A stretch of 14,316 nt of DNA from an uncultured Atopobiaceae bacterium (GCA_944321005.1 CALUJT010000027.1:1-14316); one strand, 5' to 3'; shown: positions 1-7,171, numbered from the stretch's first letter. Notes: a model not told the origin generated them from the sequence alone. Numbers and translations are program-made.

Positions 1-818
1 GTGAACGGGAAGAAGTGCGGGCGGTAGCGCGTGGCGCGGTCCTTGCCAAAGATCTCGCGCGTGAAGTAGTCGAGCGTGCCCTTGAGGTCGCCGAAGGTGA
101 TGCCCTCGTCAACGACGAGACCCTCCACCTGCGTGAACTGCGGCAGGTGGTTTGCGTCGGCCGTATCCGGGCGGAAGACGGTGCCCGGGCAGATCATGTA
201 GATGGGCGGCTTCTTGTTCTCCATCACGTGCACCTGGACGCCGGAGGTCTGGGTGCGCAGCAGGATGTCGGACTCGCCCTGGACGTTGGTCTCGCCGGGG
301 TGCGCCACGGAGCCGGGCGCGTTGTCCACCACGTAGAAGGTGTCCTTGGCCGAGCGGCTGGGGTGGTCCTCCGGCGCGTTGAGCGCGGTGAAGTTGTACC
401 AGGTGGTCTCGACGTAGGGGCCGTCCTCGACGGTGTAGCCCAGGCCGCAGAAGATGTCCTCGATCTCCTCGCGAATCTGGCTGATGAGGTGCTGGGTGCC
501 CTGGGAGAGTCGACGGCCCGGCAGCGTCACGTCGCAGGCGTCCGCGGCCATGCGGCGCTCCATGAGCTCATGGCCGAGCTCCTCCTTGCGGGCCTTGAGC
601 GCGGCCTCCACGTTGCCGCGCACGGTGTTGGCGAGCTTGCCCATGGCCGGGCGCTCCTCGGGGGAGACCTTGCCCATGGAGCGCATGATCTGGGTGAGCG
701 AGCCCTTCTTGCCGAGCACGCTCACGCGAAGCGCCTCGAGTGCCTCCATGCTCTCGGCCGCTGCCAGCCCCTCGGTTACCTGTGCCTCAATGGCCTTGAG
801 GTCATCGGACATTGCCAT
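1..818 (-). CDS. pheS: Phenylalanine--tRNA ligase alpha subunit (3' end cut by window edge)
   Basis: This is the catalytic alpha subunit of the cytoplasmic alpha2-beta2 phenylalanyl-tRNA synthetase, which charges tRNA-Phe. The first 272 codons are present and the frame runs open off the window; the family is usually about 340-350 residues, so roughly the last fifth is missing. Seen: an N-terminal coiled-coil arm (residues about 1-95, including VLGKKGSLTQIMRSMGK) that binds tRNA, then the class II core with TQHLISQIREEIEDIF, the YNFTALNAPEDHPSR segment, LLRTQTSGVQV (motif 2 region), and CPGTVFRPDTADANHLPQFT. The ATG at 818 is preferred over the in-frame ATG at 812 because a purine-rich AGAAGGGA site lies 7 bases upstream of it. 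A phenylalanine T-box leader lies directly upstream and presumably controls this gene and a pheT outside the window. The identification is very secure. Confidence 0.97.
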   Translation of the reverse strand, partial: MAMSDDLKAIEAQVTEGLAAAESMEALEALRVSVLGKKGSLTQIMRSMGKVSPEERPAMGKLANTVRGNVEAALKARKEELGHELMERRMAADACDVTLPGRRLSQGTQHLISQIREEIEDIFCGLGYTVEDGPYVETTWYNFTALNAPEDHPSRSAKDTFYVVDNAPGSVAHPGETNVQGESDILLRTQTSGVQVHVMENKKPPIYMICPGTVFRPDTADANHLPQFTQVEGLVVDEGITFGDLKGTLDYFTREIFGKDRATRYRPHFFPF

Positions 819-855
819 TGCGTCTTCCCTTCTCGGGCACGGGGCCCTTCTCGAT

Positions 856-877
856 AAAAAACCGCCCTCGAGCGGCT
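856..877 (-). terminator. T-box attenuator terminator
   Basis: On the minus strand AGCCGC and GCGGTT pair around a 6-base loop and run into TTTTTT, 38 bases before the pheS start codon. The GC stem plus U-tract directly after the AGGTGGTACCGCG box is the standard T-box terminator arrangement. Confidence 0.85.
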
Positions 878-998
878 CTTGCTGCTGCCCAAGGACGGAT
901 AGTCTCCGCGGTACCACCTCGGTTGGCGCGACGGGTTGTCTCCCCCGCGCGCCCGCTCTTCTTGCCCCGTGCCGTGGGGCACCCGGCTTCCCTACTCA

Positions 999-1029
999 AC
1001 TTGACAAGGGGACAGTCCCTTTGTCAAGT
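999..1029. repeat. REP-like GGGAC hairpin inside the T-box leader
   Basis: ACTTGACAA / TTGTCAAGT with an inner GGGAC / GTCCC forms a 15-bp stem with one G-T wobble and a single-base loop, longer than normal T-box linkers need. It sits where the variable stem III lies. The core (TTGACAA-GGGGAC) resembles the hairpins at 5869-5931 and 13818-13844, so it looks like a dispersed repeat that landed in, or was recruited by, the leader. Confidence 0.6.
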
Positions 1030-1157
1030 CGTTCAGGTCGCGGCTGGTGGAGTGAACTCCGGGCCTCTGCCTTGGAGGGGGCTCTCAGCCGGTGACCCCC
1101 ATCTCTTGTCCGCTGGCAACGCGACGCCCAGACCTCTCCGTCATCGCCTAGCGCCTC

Positions 1158-1188
1158 ATGGTAGCACAGTTACGGGGCGATTTGACAG
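1158..1188 (-). promoter_or_regulatory. pheS: Candidate pheS promoter
   Basis: The minus strand reads TGCTACCAT, an extended -10 with TACCAT at 1163-1158. TGTCAA at 1187-1182 is a weak -35 at 18-base spacing. Transcription would start near 1151, just where the T-box structure begins. The match to consensus is moderate. Confidence 0.45.
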
Positions 1189-1271
1189 GCTGGCAGAATA
1201 CCCAGAACGCCCATCTCGCCCCCATCTTGCCCTGATGGGCGGGAACGACGGGACATGCGACGACGATTCCA

Positions 1272-1394
1272 AAATTGTAGGCAGTTTTTTCGAAGGGGCC
1301 CCAGTACGGGTGGTTTGGGGACAAAGAAACACGAGGTAGACGAGTTGGCGGTTTTCCCGTACTCAAGGTGCCCTCAAAAAACTGCCTACAATTT
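1272..1394. repeat. Long imperfect palindrome with perfect 19-bp arms (MITE-like)
   Basis: AAATTGTAGGCAGTTTTTT at 1272-1290 is repeated exactly in reverse complement at 1376-1394. Nested inside is a second perfect 8-bp pair, AGTACGGG (1303-1310) and CCCGTACT (1356-1363), with partly matching GGGG-rich sequence between the two pairs. The arms are AT-richer than the neighbouring genes. It lies between the pheS leader and the 3' end of the lipase-like gene and contains no credible ORF. It could be a miniature inverted-repeat element or a read-through hairpin; no transposase is present in the window. Confidence 0.6.
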
Positions 1395-1417
1395 GAGAGT
1401 CCCGGGGAAATCCTGCG

Positions 1418-2716
1418 CTAACGGGTGCTCTCGGTCACGCGCAGCGCGTCGAGCCACGCGACGTAGGTGTTGGGGAAGTGGCTCGCCAGGAGGCGTGCGA
1501 CGTCAACCTCGGCGCAGGCGCCCACCAGCTCCAAGAGCCCCGCCGGCGAGACGAGCTCGTCAAAGCTCGAGACGCGCTCGCCGATGCGCGAGGCAAAGCG
1601 ATCCACGACCGCACGGTCACCCGGCCCCGCCGGGCACTCCGTCCCCATGGAATTAAGGTAGGACTCCCGCATCGCGCCCTCGAGAGCCGCGAAGGACGCG
1701 TCGCCCTCGCCCGGAAGCCACACGTCGCGCCCGTAGCGCTCGTAGCCCCAGCTGGAGAGCGGCAGGCGCGGCACCAGGTCGGACGGGTTGAGCACGTTGA
1801 AGATGTTGTCGTAGGCGGAGGCGCGCGCGTCTGCGGAGGAGGTGCAGTTGGGCGCGGCAAAGGTATAGGCGCGCACGTCCTCGGCCGTGGCAAGCGCGCC
1901 CACCGTGTCCACGTAGCTCGCGAGCAGGTTGGCGACGGCACCGCCACGGCTGTGCCCGCAGAAGAGGTAGGCGCGCTCGACGCCCGGCTCGAGCGCCGCC
2001 GCCCGCTCCTCGAGGTCCGCCACGATCTCCTGGGCGGCGAGCGTGAACCCCAGGTGGTCGGAATCACCCCCGGCGTCCTCGGCGCTCTCTATCTTGATGT
2101 TCGAGAGCCACTCGGAGCCATACGATCCGCGCACCGCCACGACGCAGAGCTCCTTCTCGGCACCCGTCTCGGACGAGCGGACGCGCTTGGTGGCCAGCGT
2201 GTAGGCCACGACGTCCGTCCCGTCCAGCACGCCCAGCACCTCGTCGAGCACCTCGCTTCGATAGCGGTAGGACGCGGTGCACACCTCGTCGAAGCCCAGC
2301 GCCGCAAAGGCATGCTCGGCATACGCCGGTGAGTCAGATCCCTGCTGGTAATAGGAGCTCTCCGCGTTTGCCACGGCGGAGAGCACCGCGCACGTGTGGG
2401 CGAGCTCGGAGTTGTAGGTGGTGGCGTCCTGGAAGAACCAGTCGTCGTCCCAGGCGACCTCCGAGGCCACGCGATGCCCCTCTGCCGAGAAGAGCGCCGC
2501 GTACTCCAGCTCCACCGTGAAGGCGCCGGTGCGGCGCTCGGGCTCGACGGCGGGGGCCGTCACGGCGTTCGTGCCTGTGACGCGCTCGAGCCGGCGCGCG
2601 TGCATCACGGCCGCGCCCGCGAGCGTGGCGCCGTCGAGCAGCGCCACGACCACGAGAAGCGCCAGCAGGAGGTTGCGCCTCCTGCGCCGCCCGGGTCTGT
2701 CACGACGTAGCCGCAT
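1418..2716 (-). CDS. Membrane-anchored lipase-fold alpha/beta hydrolase
   Basis: This 432-residue protein has a basic N-terminus (RRDRPGRRRRR) followed by a hydrophobic stretch at residues 16-38 (NLLLALLVVVALLDGATLAGAAV). It is therefore probably anchored in the membrane by an uncleaved signal with the body outside. The C-terminal half has the lipase class 3-type nucleophile elbow GHSRGG with Ser256, then FNVLNPSDLVPRLP with a likely catalytic Asp313, and a late His413 in ASHFPNTYVAWL, so the Ser-Asp-His triad looks complete. The substrate is unknown; esterase or lipase activity is inferred from the fold only. The ATG at 2716 is preferred to the GTG at 2722: AGGAGG lies at 2728-2723, five bases before the ATG but touching the GTG. 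It follows the TauE-like gene on the same strand after 124 bases and may have its own promoter, so its link to the sulfatase system is doubtful. Confidence 0.8.
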   Translation of the reverse strand: MRLRRDRPGRRRRRNLLLALLVVVALLDGATLAGAAVMHARRLERVTGTNAVTAPAVEPERRTGAFTVELEYAALFSAEGHRVASEVAWDDDWFFQDATTYNSELAHTCAVLSAVANAESSYYQQGSDSPAYAEHAFAALGFDEVCTASYRYRSEVLDEVLGVLDGTDVVAYTLATKRVRSSETGAEKELCVVAVRGSYGSEWLSNIKIESAEDAGGDSDHLGFTLAAQEIVADLEERAAALEPGVERAYLFCGHSRGGAVANLLASYVDTVGALATAEDVRAYTFAAPNCTSSADARASAYDNIFNVLNPSDLVPRLPLSSWGYERYGRDVWLPGEGDASFAALEGAMRESYLNSMGTECPAGPGDRAVVDRFASRIGERVSSFDELVSPAGLLELVGACAEVDVARLLASHFPNTYVAWLDALRVTESTR

Positions 2717-2741
2717 CCCCACCTCCTGTCCCGTTTCTGAA

Positions 2742-2747
2742 ATGATA
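2742..2747 (-). promoter_or_regulatory. Possible -10 box for the lipase-like gene
   Basis: TATCAT on the minus strand matches the -10 consensus at five of six positions, 25 bases before the chosen ATG. No good -35 hexamer is visible, so the call is weak. Confidence 0.25.
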
Positions 2748-2795
2748 CCCGGGAAGGGGTCGCGGCGGACGCACGGCGCGCAACGTGACGAAAGC

Positions 2796-2839
2796 GTTAG
2801 GCGCGCGCTCCCGCGAAGTTAGGCAGACGCTCCCGCGAG
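2796..2839. repeat. Two tandem 22-bp repeats
   Basis: Units at 2796-2817 and 2818-2839 share GTTAGGC, a 3-base variable segment (GCG or AGA), then CGCTCCCGCGA. They abut one another and end one base before the stop codon of the TauE-like gene, in the gap before the lipase-like gene. Their function is not evident. Confidence 0.7.
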
Positions 2840-2840
2840 A

Positions 2841-3629
2841 CTACGCCAGCGCGAACTTCCAGATGTTGTACGCGTTGATGAGGATGATGAGCACCATGAG
2901 GCCCATGAAGAGCTTGTCCACGGTCTTGTCGTCAATCTTGGAGTTGACCTTGCGCCCCACGATGCCGCCCAGGATGCCGCAGACCACCATCGCGGCCAGG
3001 AGCATCAGGTCGACGCCCACGTAGCCGCCGGTGACGATGGAGCTCGCGGTGCTCGTTGCCTGCGAGAACAGGATGATGTAGAGCGAGCTCGACGCCGCGC
3101 GCTTGGTGGCCATGGTGAAGAAGTAGAAGAGCACCACCAGGTTGATGGGGCCGCCGCCGATGCCCAGGAACGAGGAGCAGACGCCCAGCGCAAAGCCGAT
3201 GGCCAGGCACGCCGCCATGGACGTGACGTTGAGCGTGGGGATCTTCTCCTTGTAGATGGTGTAGACGAGCGTGCCCAGGGTGATGAGCAGAAGGAGCCCC
3301 GCCTGGACCGCGCCGGCGGTGTTGGGGTCGGGGAAGAGCCCGGCCACGACGGAGAAGAGCTCCTTGCCGGCGAGCCCGCCCACCGCCGCGCCGATGGCGA
3401 GCGGGGTGTCGGTCTTGGGATCTATGGTGGAGGTCCCGGAGAGCTTGGCCTTGAGGACGGAGTAGAGCGTCATCGAGAGGACGGTGCAGCCCGAGAGGAA
3501 GTTGATCGTGGCCACGTCCGCCACGCCCGTGGCGTCGAGCACCGGCTTGATGATGATGCCGCCACCGATGCCGCAGATGGCGCCCACGGTGCAGGCGAAG
3601 AAGCTGACGAGAAGAACGAGCGCTTGCAT
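2841..3629 (-). CDS. TauE/SafE-family membrane anion exporter
   Basis: This is a 262-residue, very hydrophobic protein with about seven to eight membrane segments in two homologous halves. Each half carries the glycine-rich family signature (CGIGGGIIIKP at residues 19-29 and LGIGGGPINL at 155-164), which is typical of TauE/SafE permeases. Characterised members move sulfite, sulfate-related anions or sulfonates, usually outward. The ATG at 3629 was chosen because the protein then begins directly with the first membrane helix and a GAAAGG site lies upstream; the longer upstream frame overlaps the previous gene and is a shadow. The gene is 53 bases downstream of the helical-repeat gene and in the same direction as the sulfatases, so export of sulfate released in the cytoplasm is an attractive but unproven role. 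Confidence 0.85.
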   Translation of the reverse strand: MQALVLLVSFFACTVGAICGIGGGIIIKPVLDATGVADVATINFLSGCTVLSMTLYSVLKAKLSGTSTIDPKTDTPLAIGAAVGGLAGKELFSVVAGLFPDPNTAGAVQAGLLLLITLGTLVYTIYKEKIPTLNVTSMAACLAIGFALGVCSSFLGIGGGPINLVVLFYFFTMATKRAASSSLYIILFSQATSTASSIVTGGYVGVDLMLLAAMVVCGILGGIVGRKVNSKIDDKTVDKLFMGLMVLIILINAYNIWKFALA

Positions 3630-3650
3630 GGGTGACGACCTTTCTTCCTT

Positions 3651-3667
3651 CCCGGGAGGGGCCCGGG
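3651..3667. repeat. Intercistronic GC hairpin
   Basis: CCCGGG at 3651-3656 and 3662-3667 can pair across a 5-base loop in the gap between the helical-repeat gene and the TauE-like gene. There is no U-tract, so it is not a standard terminator. Confidence 0.4.
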
Positions 3668-3682
3668 CGCCCAGCCTGAGAC

Positions 3683-4318
3683 CTAGCCCCTGTCCTCGCC
3701 GCCCCCGGCACCGGGCCCGAGGGAGGACTCGATGACGCCCTGGGCGCGCTCGAGGTACTCGTTCGCGAGGCGGGCGTCCCCCTTGTTCTCGTACTGAACC
3801 GAGAGCAGGTAGAGCAGCTTGGTCTGGTCGGCGGAACCCGCCCTGCGGAGCTCCGCCTCCATCTCCTCGATGTAGGCGGAGCTCTTCTCGGCAAAGATCG
3901 CGTAGGTGCGCTCGCACTCGGCGAGCTGCTCGGGAGCAGCCTTCTGGCGCAGCTCCTTGAGAAGCTCCCCGGCGCGGACGTAGTCCTGCTGCTCGACGAA
4001 GAAGTTGAACGCGCGCAGGAGAAGGACCAGGCGCTGCTCGTCATTCGTTGAGAGGCCGAGCATCTCGTCGATGATGCGCCGCGACTCCTCGTCGTCCTGA
4101 AGGCACATCTGCGCGTTGAGGCGCATGTAGAGCAGGTTGTAGCGCGGATAGATGAGGCGCACCAGCGGGCCGTCGAGAAGGCGCAGGCACCCCTCGAAGT
4201 CACCCCGCTCGAAGAGCTTCTCGTAGCGCGAGAAGACCAGGCGCTTCTGGACCTCCGTGTAGACGAGCGAGATGACGCAGAGCGCCACCAGGATGATGCC
4301 TATCAGCTGCCAGTCCAT
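3683..4318 (-). CDS. Membrane-anchored helical-repeat (TPR-like) protein of unknown function
   Basis: This 211-residue protein has one N-terminal membrane segment (residues about 4-22, WQLIGIILVALCVISLVYT). Amphipathic helix pairs with TPR-like spacing follow: RYEKLFERGDFEGCLRLLDG, AFNFFVEQQDYVRAGELLKE and LLSVQYENKGDARLANEYLE. The tail is short and Gly/Asp/Glu-rich. I do not recognise a named family; the repeats suggest a scaffold or protein-interaction role at the inner face of the membrane. The start is well supported by GAGAGGAA before the ATG at 4318. It sits 42 bases after sulfatase 1 and 53 bases before the TauE-like gene, so it is probably co-transcribed. Whether it contacts the exporter, the PTS membrane complex or something unrelated cannot be told from sequence. 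Confidence 0.75.
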   Translation of the reverse strand: MDWQLIGIILVALCVISLVYTEVQKRLVFSRYEKLFERGDFEGCLRLLDGPLVRLIYPRYNLLYMRLNAQMCLQDDEESRRIIDEMLGLSTNDEQRLVLLLRAFNFFVEQQDYVRAGELLKELRQKAAPEQLAECERTYAIFAEKSSAYIEEMEAELRRAGSADQTKLLYLLSVQYENKGDARLANEYLERAQGVIESSLGPGAGGGEDRG

Positions 4319-4332
4319 GCGTTCCTCTCTTC

Positions 4333-4352
4333 CGGGCGGCGCGCCCCGCCCG
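4333..4352. repeat. Intercistronic GC hairpin
   Basis: CGGGCGG (4333-4339) and CCGCCCG (4346-4352) form a perfect 7-bp stem between sulfatase 1 and the helical-repeat gene. No U-tract follows. Confidence 0.5.
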
Positions 4353-4360
4353 TGCCTTGG

Positions 4361-5848
4361 CTACGCCTGCTCGAGCACGATCCTGGGCCTCCGGCCCACG
4401 ACGAGCTCGCCGTCGCGCACGTAGCCCTCCTCGCGGTCGCGAAGCTCCTCTACGAGTATGGCACGGAGCTCGGCCACGCGCTCGGCACAGGCCGGGTCGT
4501 GGGCGAGGTCGTGCTCCTCGCGCGGGTCAGCGTCGAGGTCGAAGTAGCGCTCGACGCCGGTCTGCGTGAACCAGACGTACTTGTCGTGCTCCGTGACGAT
4601 GTACTGGTTCGCCTGCTCGTGGCTGCCGGAGTGCTCGCCGTGGAGGTACGCGCGGTCGAGGCTCTTCTCGCCCGTGATCTCGCCCTTGAGCGAGGAGCCG
4701 TCCACGCCCTCCGGAACGGGCACGCCCACGAGGTCGAGCAGCGTGGGCATGACGTCCATGAGGTCCACCACGGCCTCGGAGCGGCGCGGGGCGGGCCTGC
4801 CGCCCGGCAGAACCTTGGAGCCCACGCGCACGATGAAGGGCACGTGCGTGCTGCCCTCGTAGGGCAGGACCTTGCGGAAGGAGCTGTGGTCGAAGAGCAT
4901 CTCGCCGTGGTCCGCCGTGAAGAGCACGACGGTGTTCTCGTACGTCTCGTCGTTCTCCAGCGAGGTGACGAGGCGGCCGATCTGGTGGTCGATGTGCGTG
5001 ATGCAGCCGTAGTAGCCCGCCATGGCCTCGTGGCGCAGGGTCGCGTCGCGGCAGCCGTGCGGGCTGTCGAGGATCATGCCGTCGCGCTCGGTGGCCTCCT
5101 CGTCGTCCCAGTCGCCGCGGGCGGGCTCGCGCAGCTCGCGGTCGAGGTAGGGCTGGTAGTAGGCGGCCGGGGCGTCAAAGGGCGGGTGAGGGCGCACGAA
5201 GCTTGCCATGAGGAAGAACGGGCGCGTGCGGTCGCGCGTCTCGAGGAAGCGAATGGACTCGTCCACGACCCAGTTGGTGGGGTGCAGGCGCTCCTCGTAG
5301 ACCCACGGGCGGGCGATCCAGGAGTTGTTCTCCACGCCCGTGCCGTTGACGTCCGCCCCCGGCCCCAGCTCGGAGCGCAGGAAGCGCAGGTAGTCGTCAG
5401 AGACGTCCTGGTGCATCCAGTGCGGCTTGTTGGCCTTGCGATAGTGGCCGATGTAGCCGTCGTGCAGGCGGTAGTGCTGGAAGCCGCAGCCCAGGCGCGG
5501 CGGGTGCACGTGCATCTTGCCCACCATGGCCGTCTGGTAGCCGGCGGCGGAGAACTCCTCCGCCATCATGTGGTCGTAGTTCCAGGGGATGCCGTCCTGA
5601 TAGCCCACCCGGCCCGTCGAGCGCGGGGCCTTGCCGGTGAGCAGCGAGGCGCGCGCGGGGATGCAGCTCGGACAGGCCGAGTAGCCGTTCTCGAAGAACG
5701 TGCCCTGCGCCGCCATCGTGTCGAGGTAGGGCGTCTTGACGTCCGGGTGCCCGGCCATGCCGAGGCAGTCCCCCCTGAACTGGTCGCAGACAATGAGGAC
5801 CACGTTGGGACGGCTGCTCTCCAGCTGGCCGTCTGCGGTGCCTGCCAT
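4361..5848 (-). CDS. Cytoplasmic formylglycine-dependent sulfatase (sulfatase 1)
   Basis: This 495-residue type I sulfatase hydrolyses a sulfate ester through a formylglycine made from Cys62 in SCIPARASLLTGK, the C-x-P-x-R site followed by the usual LTGK. Other seen family features are RPNVVLIVCDQFRGD with metal-ligand Asp22, MVGKMHVHP (about 108-115), FTADHGE with Asp313/His314, and KVLPYEGSTHVPFIV with Lys326. The C-terminal YFDLDADPREEHDLA sub-domain is typical of the family. There is no signal peptide: the N-terminus is polar up to the first beta strand, so the enzyme should stay in the cytoplasm, unlike most glycan sulfatases. GGGAGGAA sits six bases before the ATG at 5848. The maturase gene lies immediately upstream. 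Its sugar and sulfate position cannot be assigned. A phosphonate or phosphate monoesterase of the same superfamily is the alternative, made unlikely by the maturase next door. Confidence 0.9.
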   Translation of the reverse strand: MAGTADGQLESSRPNVVLIVCDQFRGDCLGMAGHPDVKTPYLDTMAAQGTFFENGYSACPSCIPARASLLTGKAPRSTGRVGYQDGIPWNYDHMMAEEFSAAGYQTAMVGKMHVHPPRLGCGFQHYRLHDGYIGHYRKANKPHWMHQDVSDDYLRFLRSELGPGADVNGTGVENNSWIARPWVYEERLHPTNWVVDESIRFLETRDRTRPFFLMASFVRPHPPFDAPAAYYQPYLDRELREPARGDWDDEEATERDGMILDSPHGCRDATLRHEAMAGYYGCITHIDHQIGRLVTSLENDETYENTVVLFTADHGEMLFDHSSFRKVLPYEGSTHVPFIVRVGSKVLPGGRPAPRRSEAVVDLMDVMPTLLDLVGVPVPEGVDGSSLKGEITGEKSLDRAYLHGEHSGSHEQANQYIVTEHDKYVWFTQTGVERYFDLDADPREEHDLAHDPACAERVAELRAILVEELRDREEGYVRDGELVVGRRPRIVLEQA

Positions 5849-5868
5849 GATTCCTCCCGTTCACCTGC

Positions 5869-5931
5869 AAGAAGGGGACGGGTCCCTCCTGCAGCTAGCT
5901 CCTATGAAAAGGGAGCCCGTCCCCCTCTTGC
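5869..5931. repeat. REP-like GGGACGGG long hairpin
   Basis: GCAAGA-GGGGACGGG (left) pairs with CCCGTCCCC-TCTTGC (right) with one mismatch. An inner TCCCT/AGGGA pair continues the stem around a loop containing CTGCAG and AGCTAGCT. The right arm ends one base before the maturase stop codon, so the whole element fills the gap between maturase and sulfatase 1. There is no U-tract. It belongs with the GGGAC-type hairpins at 999-1029 and 13818-13844. Confidence 0.65.
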
Positions 5932-7032
5932 CTATCGGCCGCGGCTCACGAGCATGCGGGCCACCCGCGCGAGCGGCTCGTAGGCGTGCTCGAGAAACGC
6001 GCGGTAGCCGCAGTACTCGTCGTCGTAGTACGACGCGTTCAGCCGCTTGCAGTTGCGGTGGCAGATGCCCTCGAAGGGGCAGTCCGCGCACGCCGCGCAG
6101 GGCCTCCTGGGCTCCGCGAGGAAGGTGCGCATCGCCTCGCACGACGCCATGTCCTCGAGCGAGTCCTCGCGCACGTTGCCGCAGAGGTACTCGTCGAGCG
6201 CGTAGAAGTCGCACGGGTAGACGTCCCCGTTGCTCTCAACCACGAACTGCGGGGCGCAGCGGCCGAGCATCCCGCAGGCCTGGGGGTACTGCCCCAGGGA
6301 GAGCTGCATGACGTTGTCAAAGAGCCCCACCGAGATGACGTGCCCGGCCTGTGCCTCGCGCAGCCACAGGTCGAAGAACGTGCGATAGAACGAGAAGAAC
6401 GCGCGGGGCGTGAGCGCATACTCCGCGCCCTCGCCGTCAAAGCCGGCGAGGCACGGGATGAGCTGCACGTAGTCGATCTTCTCGCGCTGGTAGAACTTGA
6501 AGACCCTCTGGGGGTGCCGGGCGAGCTGCGCGGAGAGCACCGTGAGGACGTTGAAGTCCACGCCGGCCTCGCGCAGCATGCGCACGGACTCCATCACGCG
6601 GGCGTGCGTGGGGCCAAGGGCGATGTCCCTGCGCAGGCCGTCGTGCAGCTCGCGGTAGGCGTCCACGGAGACCCCCACGAGAAACGCGTGCTCGCGGAAG
6701 AACTCGGCCCACTCGGACGTGAGCGTGTGTGCGTTGGTCTGGAGCGCGTAGCTCACGGTCTGGTTGGTGCGCCGCTCGTCCACGTAGCCCGTGAAGTCTC
6801 GGAAGAAGTCCAGGCCCGCGAGCGTGGGCTCCCCGCCCTGGAAGGCAAAGGTCACCTGCGCGTCGTCCCCCAGGGCGAGCGCCCTGTCCACGAGCGCGCG
6901 GGCGGTCTCCCCGCTCATCCGCTCCCTCACCGCGTGCGCGCGGCGGTCCGCGACGTCGCGGTAGAAGCAGTACGAGCACCGCATGTCGCATGCGCTCGAC
7001 GCTGGCTTTATGAGGAAGCTGATGTACTTCAT
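5932..7032 (-). CDS. Anaerobic sulfatase-maturating enzyme (anSME, radical SAM/SPASM)
   Basis: This 366-residue enzyme oxidises the active-site Cys of sulfatases to formylglycine without oxygen, using S-adenosylmethionine. Seen: the radical SAM cluster motif C15-x3-C19-x2-C22 (CDMRCSYC), the SAM-contacting QGGEP at 65-69, and a C-terminal SPASM domain with a full set of cysteines for two more iron-sulfur clusters (C253, C259, C274, C312, C315, C318, C324, C328, C341). CDFY at 274-277 carries the Asp that matches the general base of the Clostridium perfringens enzyme. Length and spacing fit anSME closely. The ATG at 7032 has GGGAGA upstream and starts directly at MKYISFLIKPAS; the longer TTG start at 7047 is not needed. 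It lies between the two C-x-P-x-R sulfatases, its probable substrates, and works on them in the cytoplasm. Confidence 0.95.
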   Translation of the reverse strand: MKYISFLIKPASSACDMRCSYCFYRDVADRRAHAVRERMSGETARALVDRALALGDDAQVTFAFQGGEPTLAGLDFFRDFTGYVDERRTNQTVSYALQTNAHTLTSEWAEFFREHAFLVGVSVDAYRELHDGLRRDIALGPTHARVMESVRMLREAGVDFNVLTVLSAQLARHPQRVFKFYQREKIDYVQLIPCLAGFDGEGAEYALTPRAFFSFYRTFFDLWLREAQAGHVISVGLFDNVMQLSLGQYPQACGMLGRCAPQFVVESNGDVYPCDFYALDEYLCGNVREDSLEDMASCEAMRTFLAEPRRPCAACADCPFEGICHRNCKRLNASYYDDEYCGYRAFLEHAYEPLARVARMLVSRGR

Positions 7033-7105
7033 GGCAGGTCTCCCCAACGAGGCGAACGTTCATTCGAGCATACCCTCCCGGCGCGCCCGACGGCGCGGCC
7101 CGGGC

Positions 7106-7171
7106 CCTCCGCGGAAAATCGCCAGCTGGAGATCCGGGGAGAGGGACCCAGCTGACGGGTTTCCGCGGAGG
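7106..7171. repeat. Imperfect 24-bp inverted repeat between sulfatase 2 and maturase
   Basis: Arms at 7106-7129 and 7148-7171 pair at 21 of 24 positions. The outer 12 bp (CCTCCGCGGAAA / TTTCCGCGGAGG) and the inner CAGCTG region are exact, with an 18-base loop. It sits in the 188-base gap between the sulfatase 2 stop and the maturase start; no U-tract follows. A second GGGGC-GCC-GCCCC mini-hairpin lies closer to the sulfatase stop (7201-7213). Confidence 0.65.

Larger units (their letters stand above)
856..1151 (-). ncRNA. T-box leader (tRNA-Phe sensing) of pheS
   Basis: On the minus strand the region shows the T-box hallmarks in order. A stem I region holds AGAGA and GGCTGAGAGCC (about 1080-1115). 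A specifier segment GGAGTTCACTCC places the Phe codon TTC at 1056-1054. A variable stem follows (999-1029). The conserved AGGTGGTACCGCG box is at 919-907. An intrinsic terminator GCCGC-loop-GCGG followed by six T lies at 877-856. In this family uncharged cognate tRNA pairs with the specifier and the T-box, favouring the antiterminator and transcription of pheS. The Phe specifier agrees with the downstream gene. The stem III position is occupied by a repeat-like hairpin (separate entry). Confidence 0.93.

Noticed and set aside
15..1339. Plus-strand open frames over pheS and its leader
   Set aside because: Antisense shadows of pheS in GC-rich DNA; the minus strand gives an unmistakable PheS and T-box.
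1371..1399. Terminator of the lipase-like gene
   Set aside because: CCCTCAAA/TTTGAGAG can pair, but no U-tract follows on the minus strand; better explained as part of the longer palindrome.
2932..4203. Minus-strand 423-codon frame crossing the helical-repeat and TauE-like genes
   Set aside because: Arg/Ser/His-rich frame-shifted translation with no family sequence; the real genes occupy other frames with ribosome sites.
4352..5983. 543-codon plus-strand frame opposite sulfatase 1
   Set aside because: Val/Ala/Arg/His-rich antisense shadow; the minus strand encodes a complete sulfatase.
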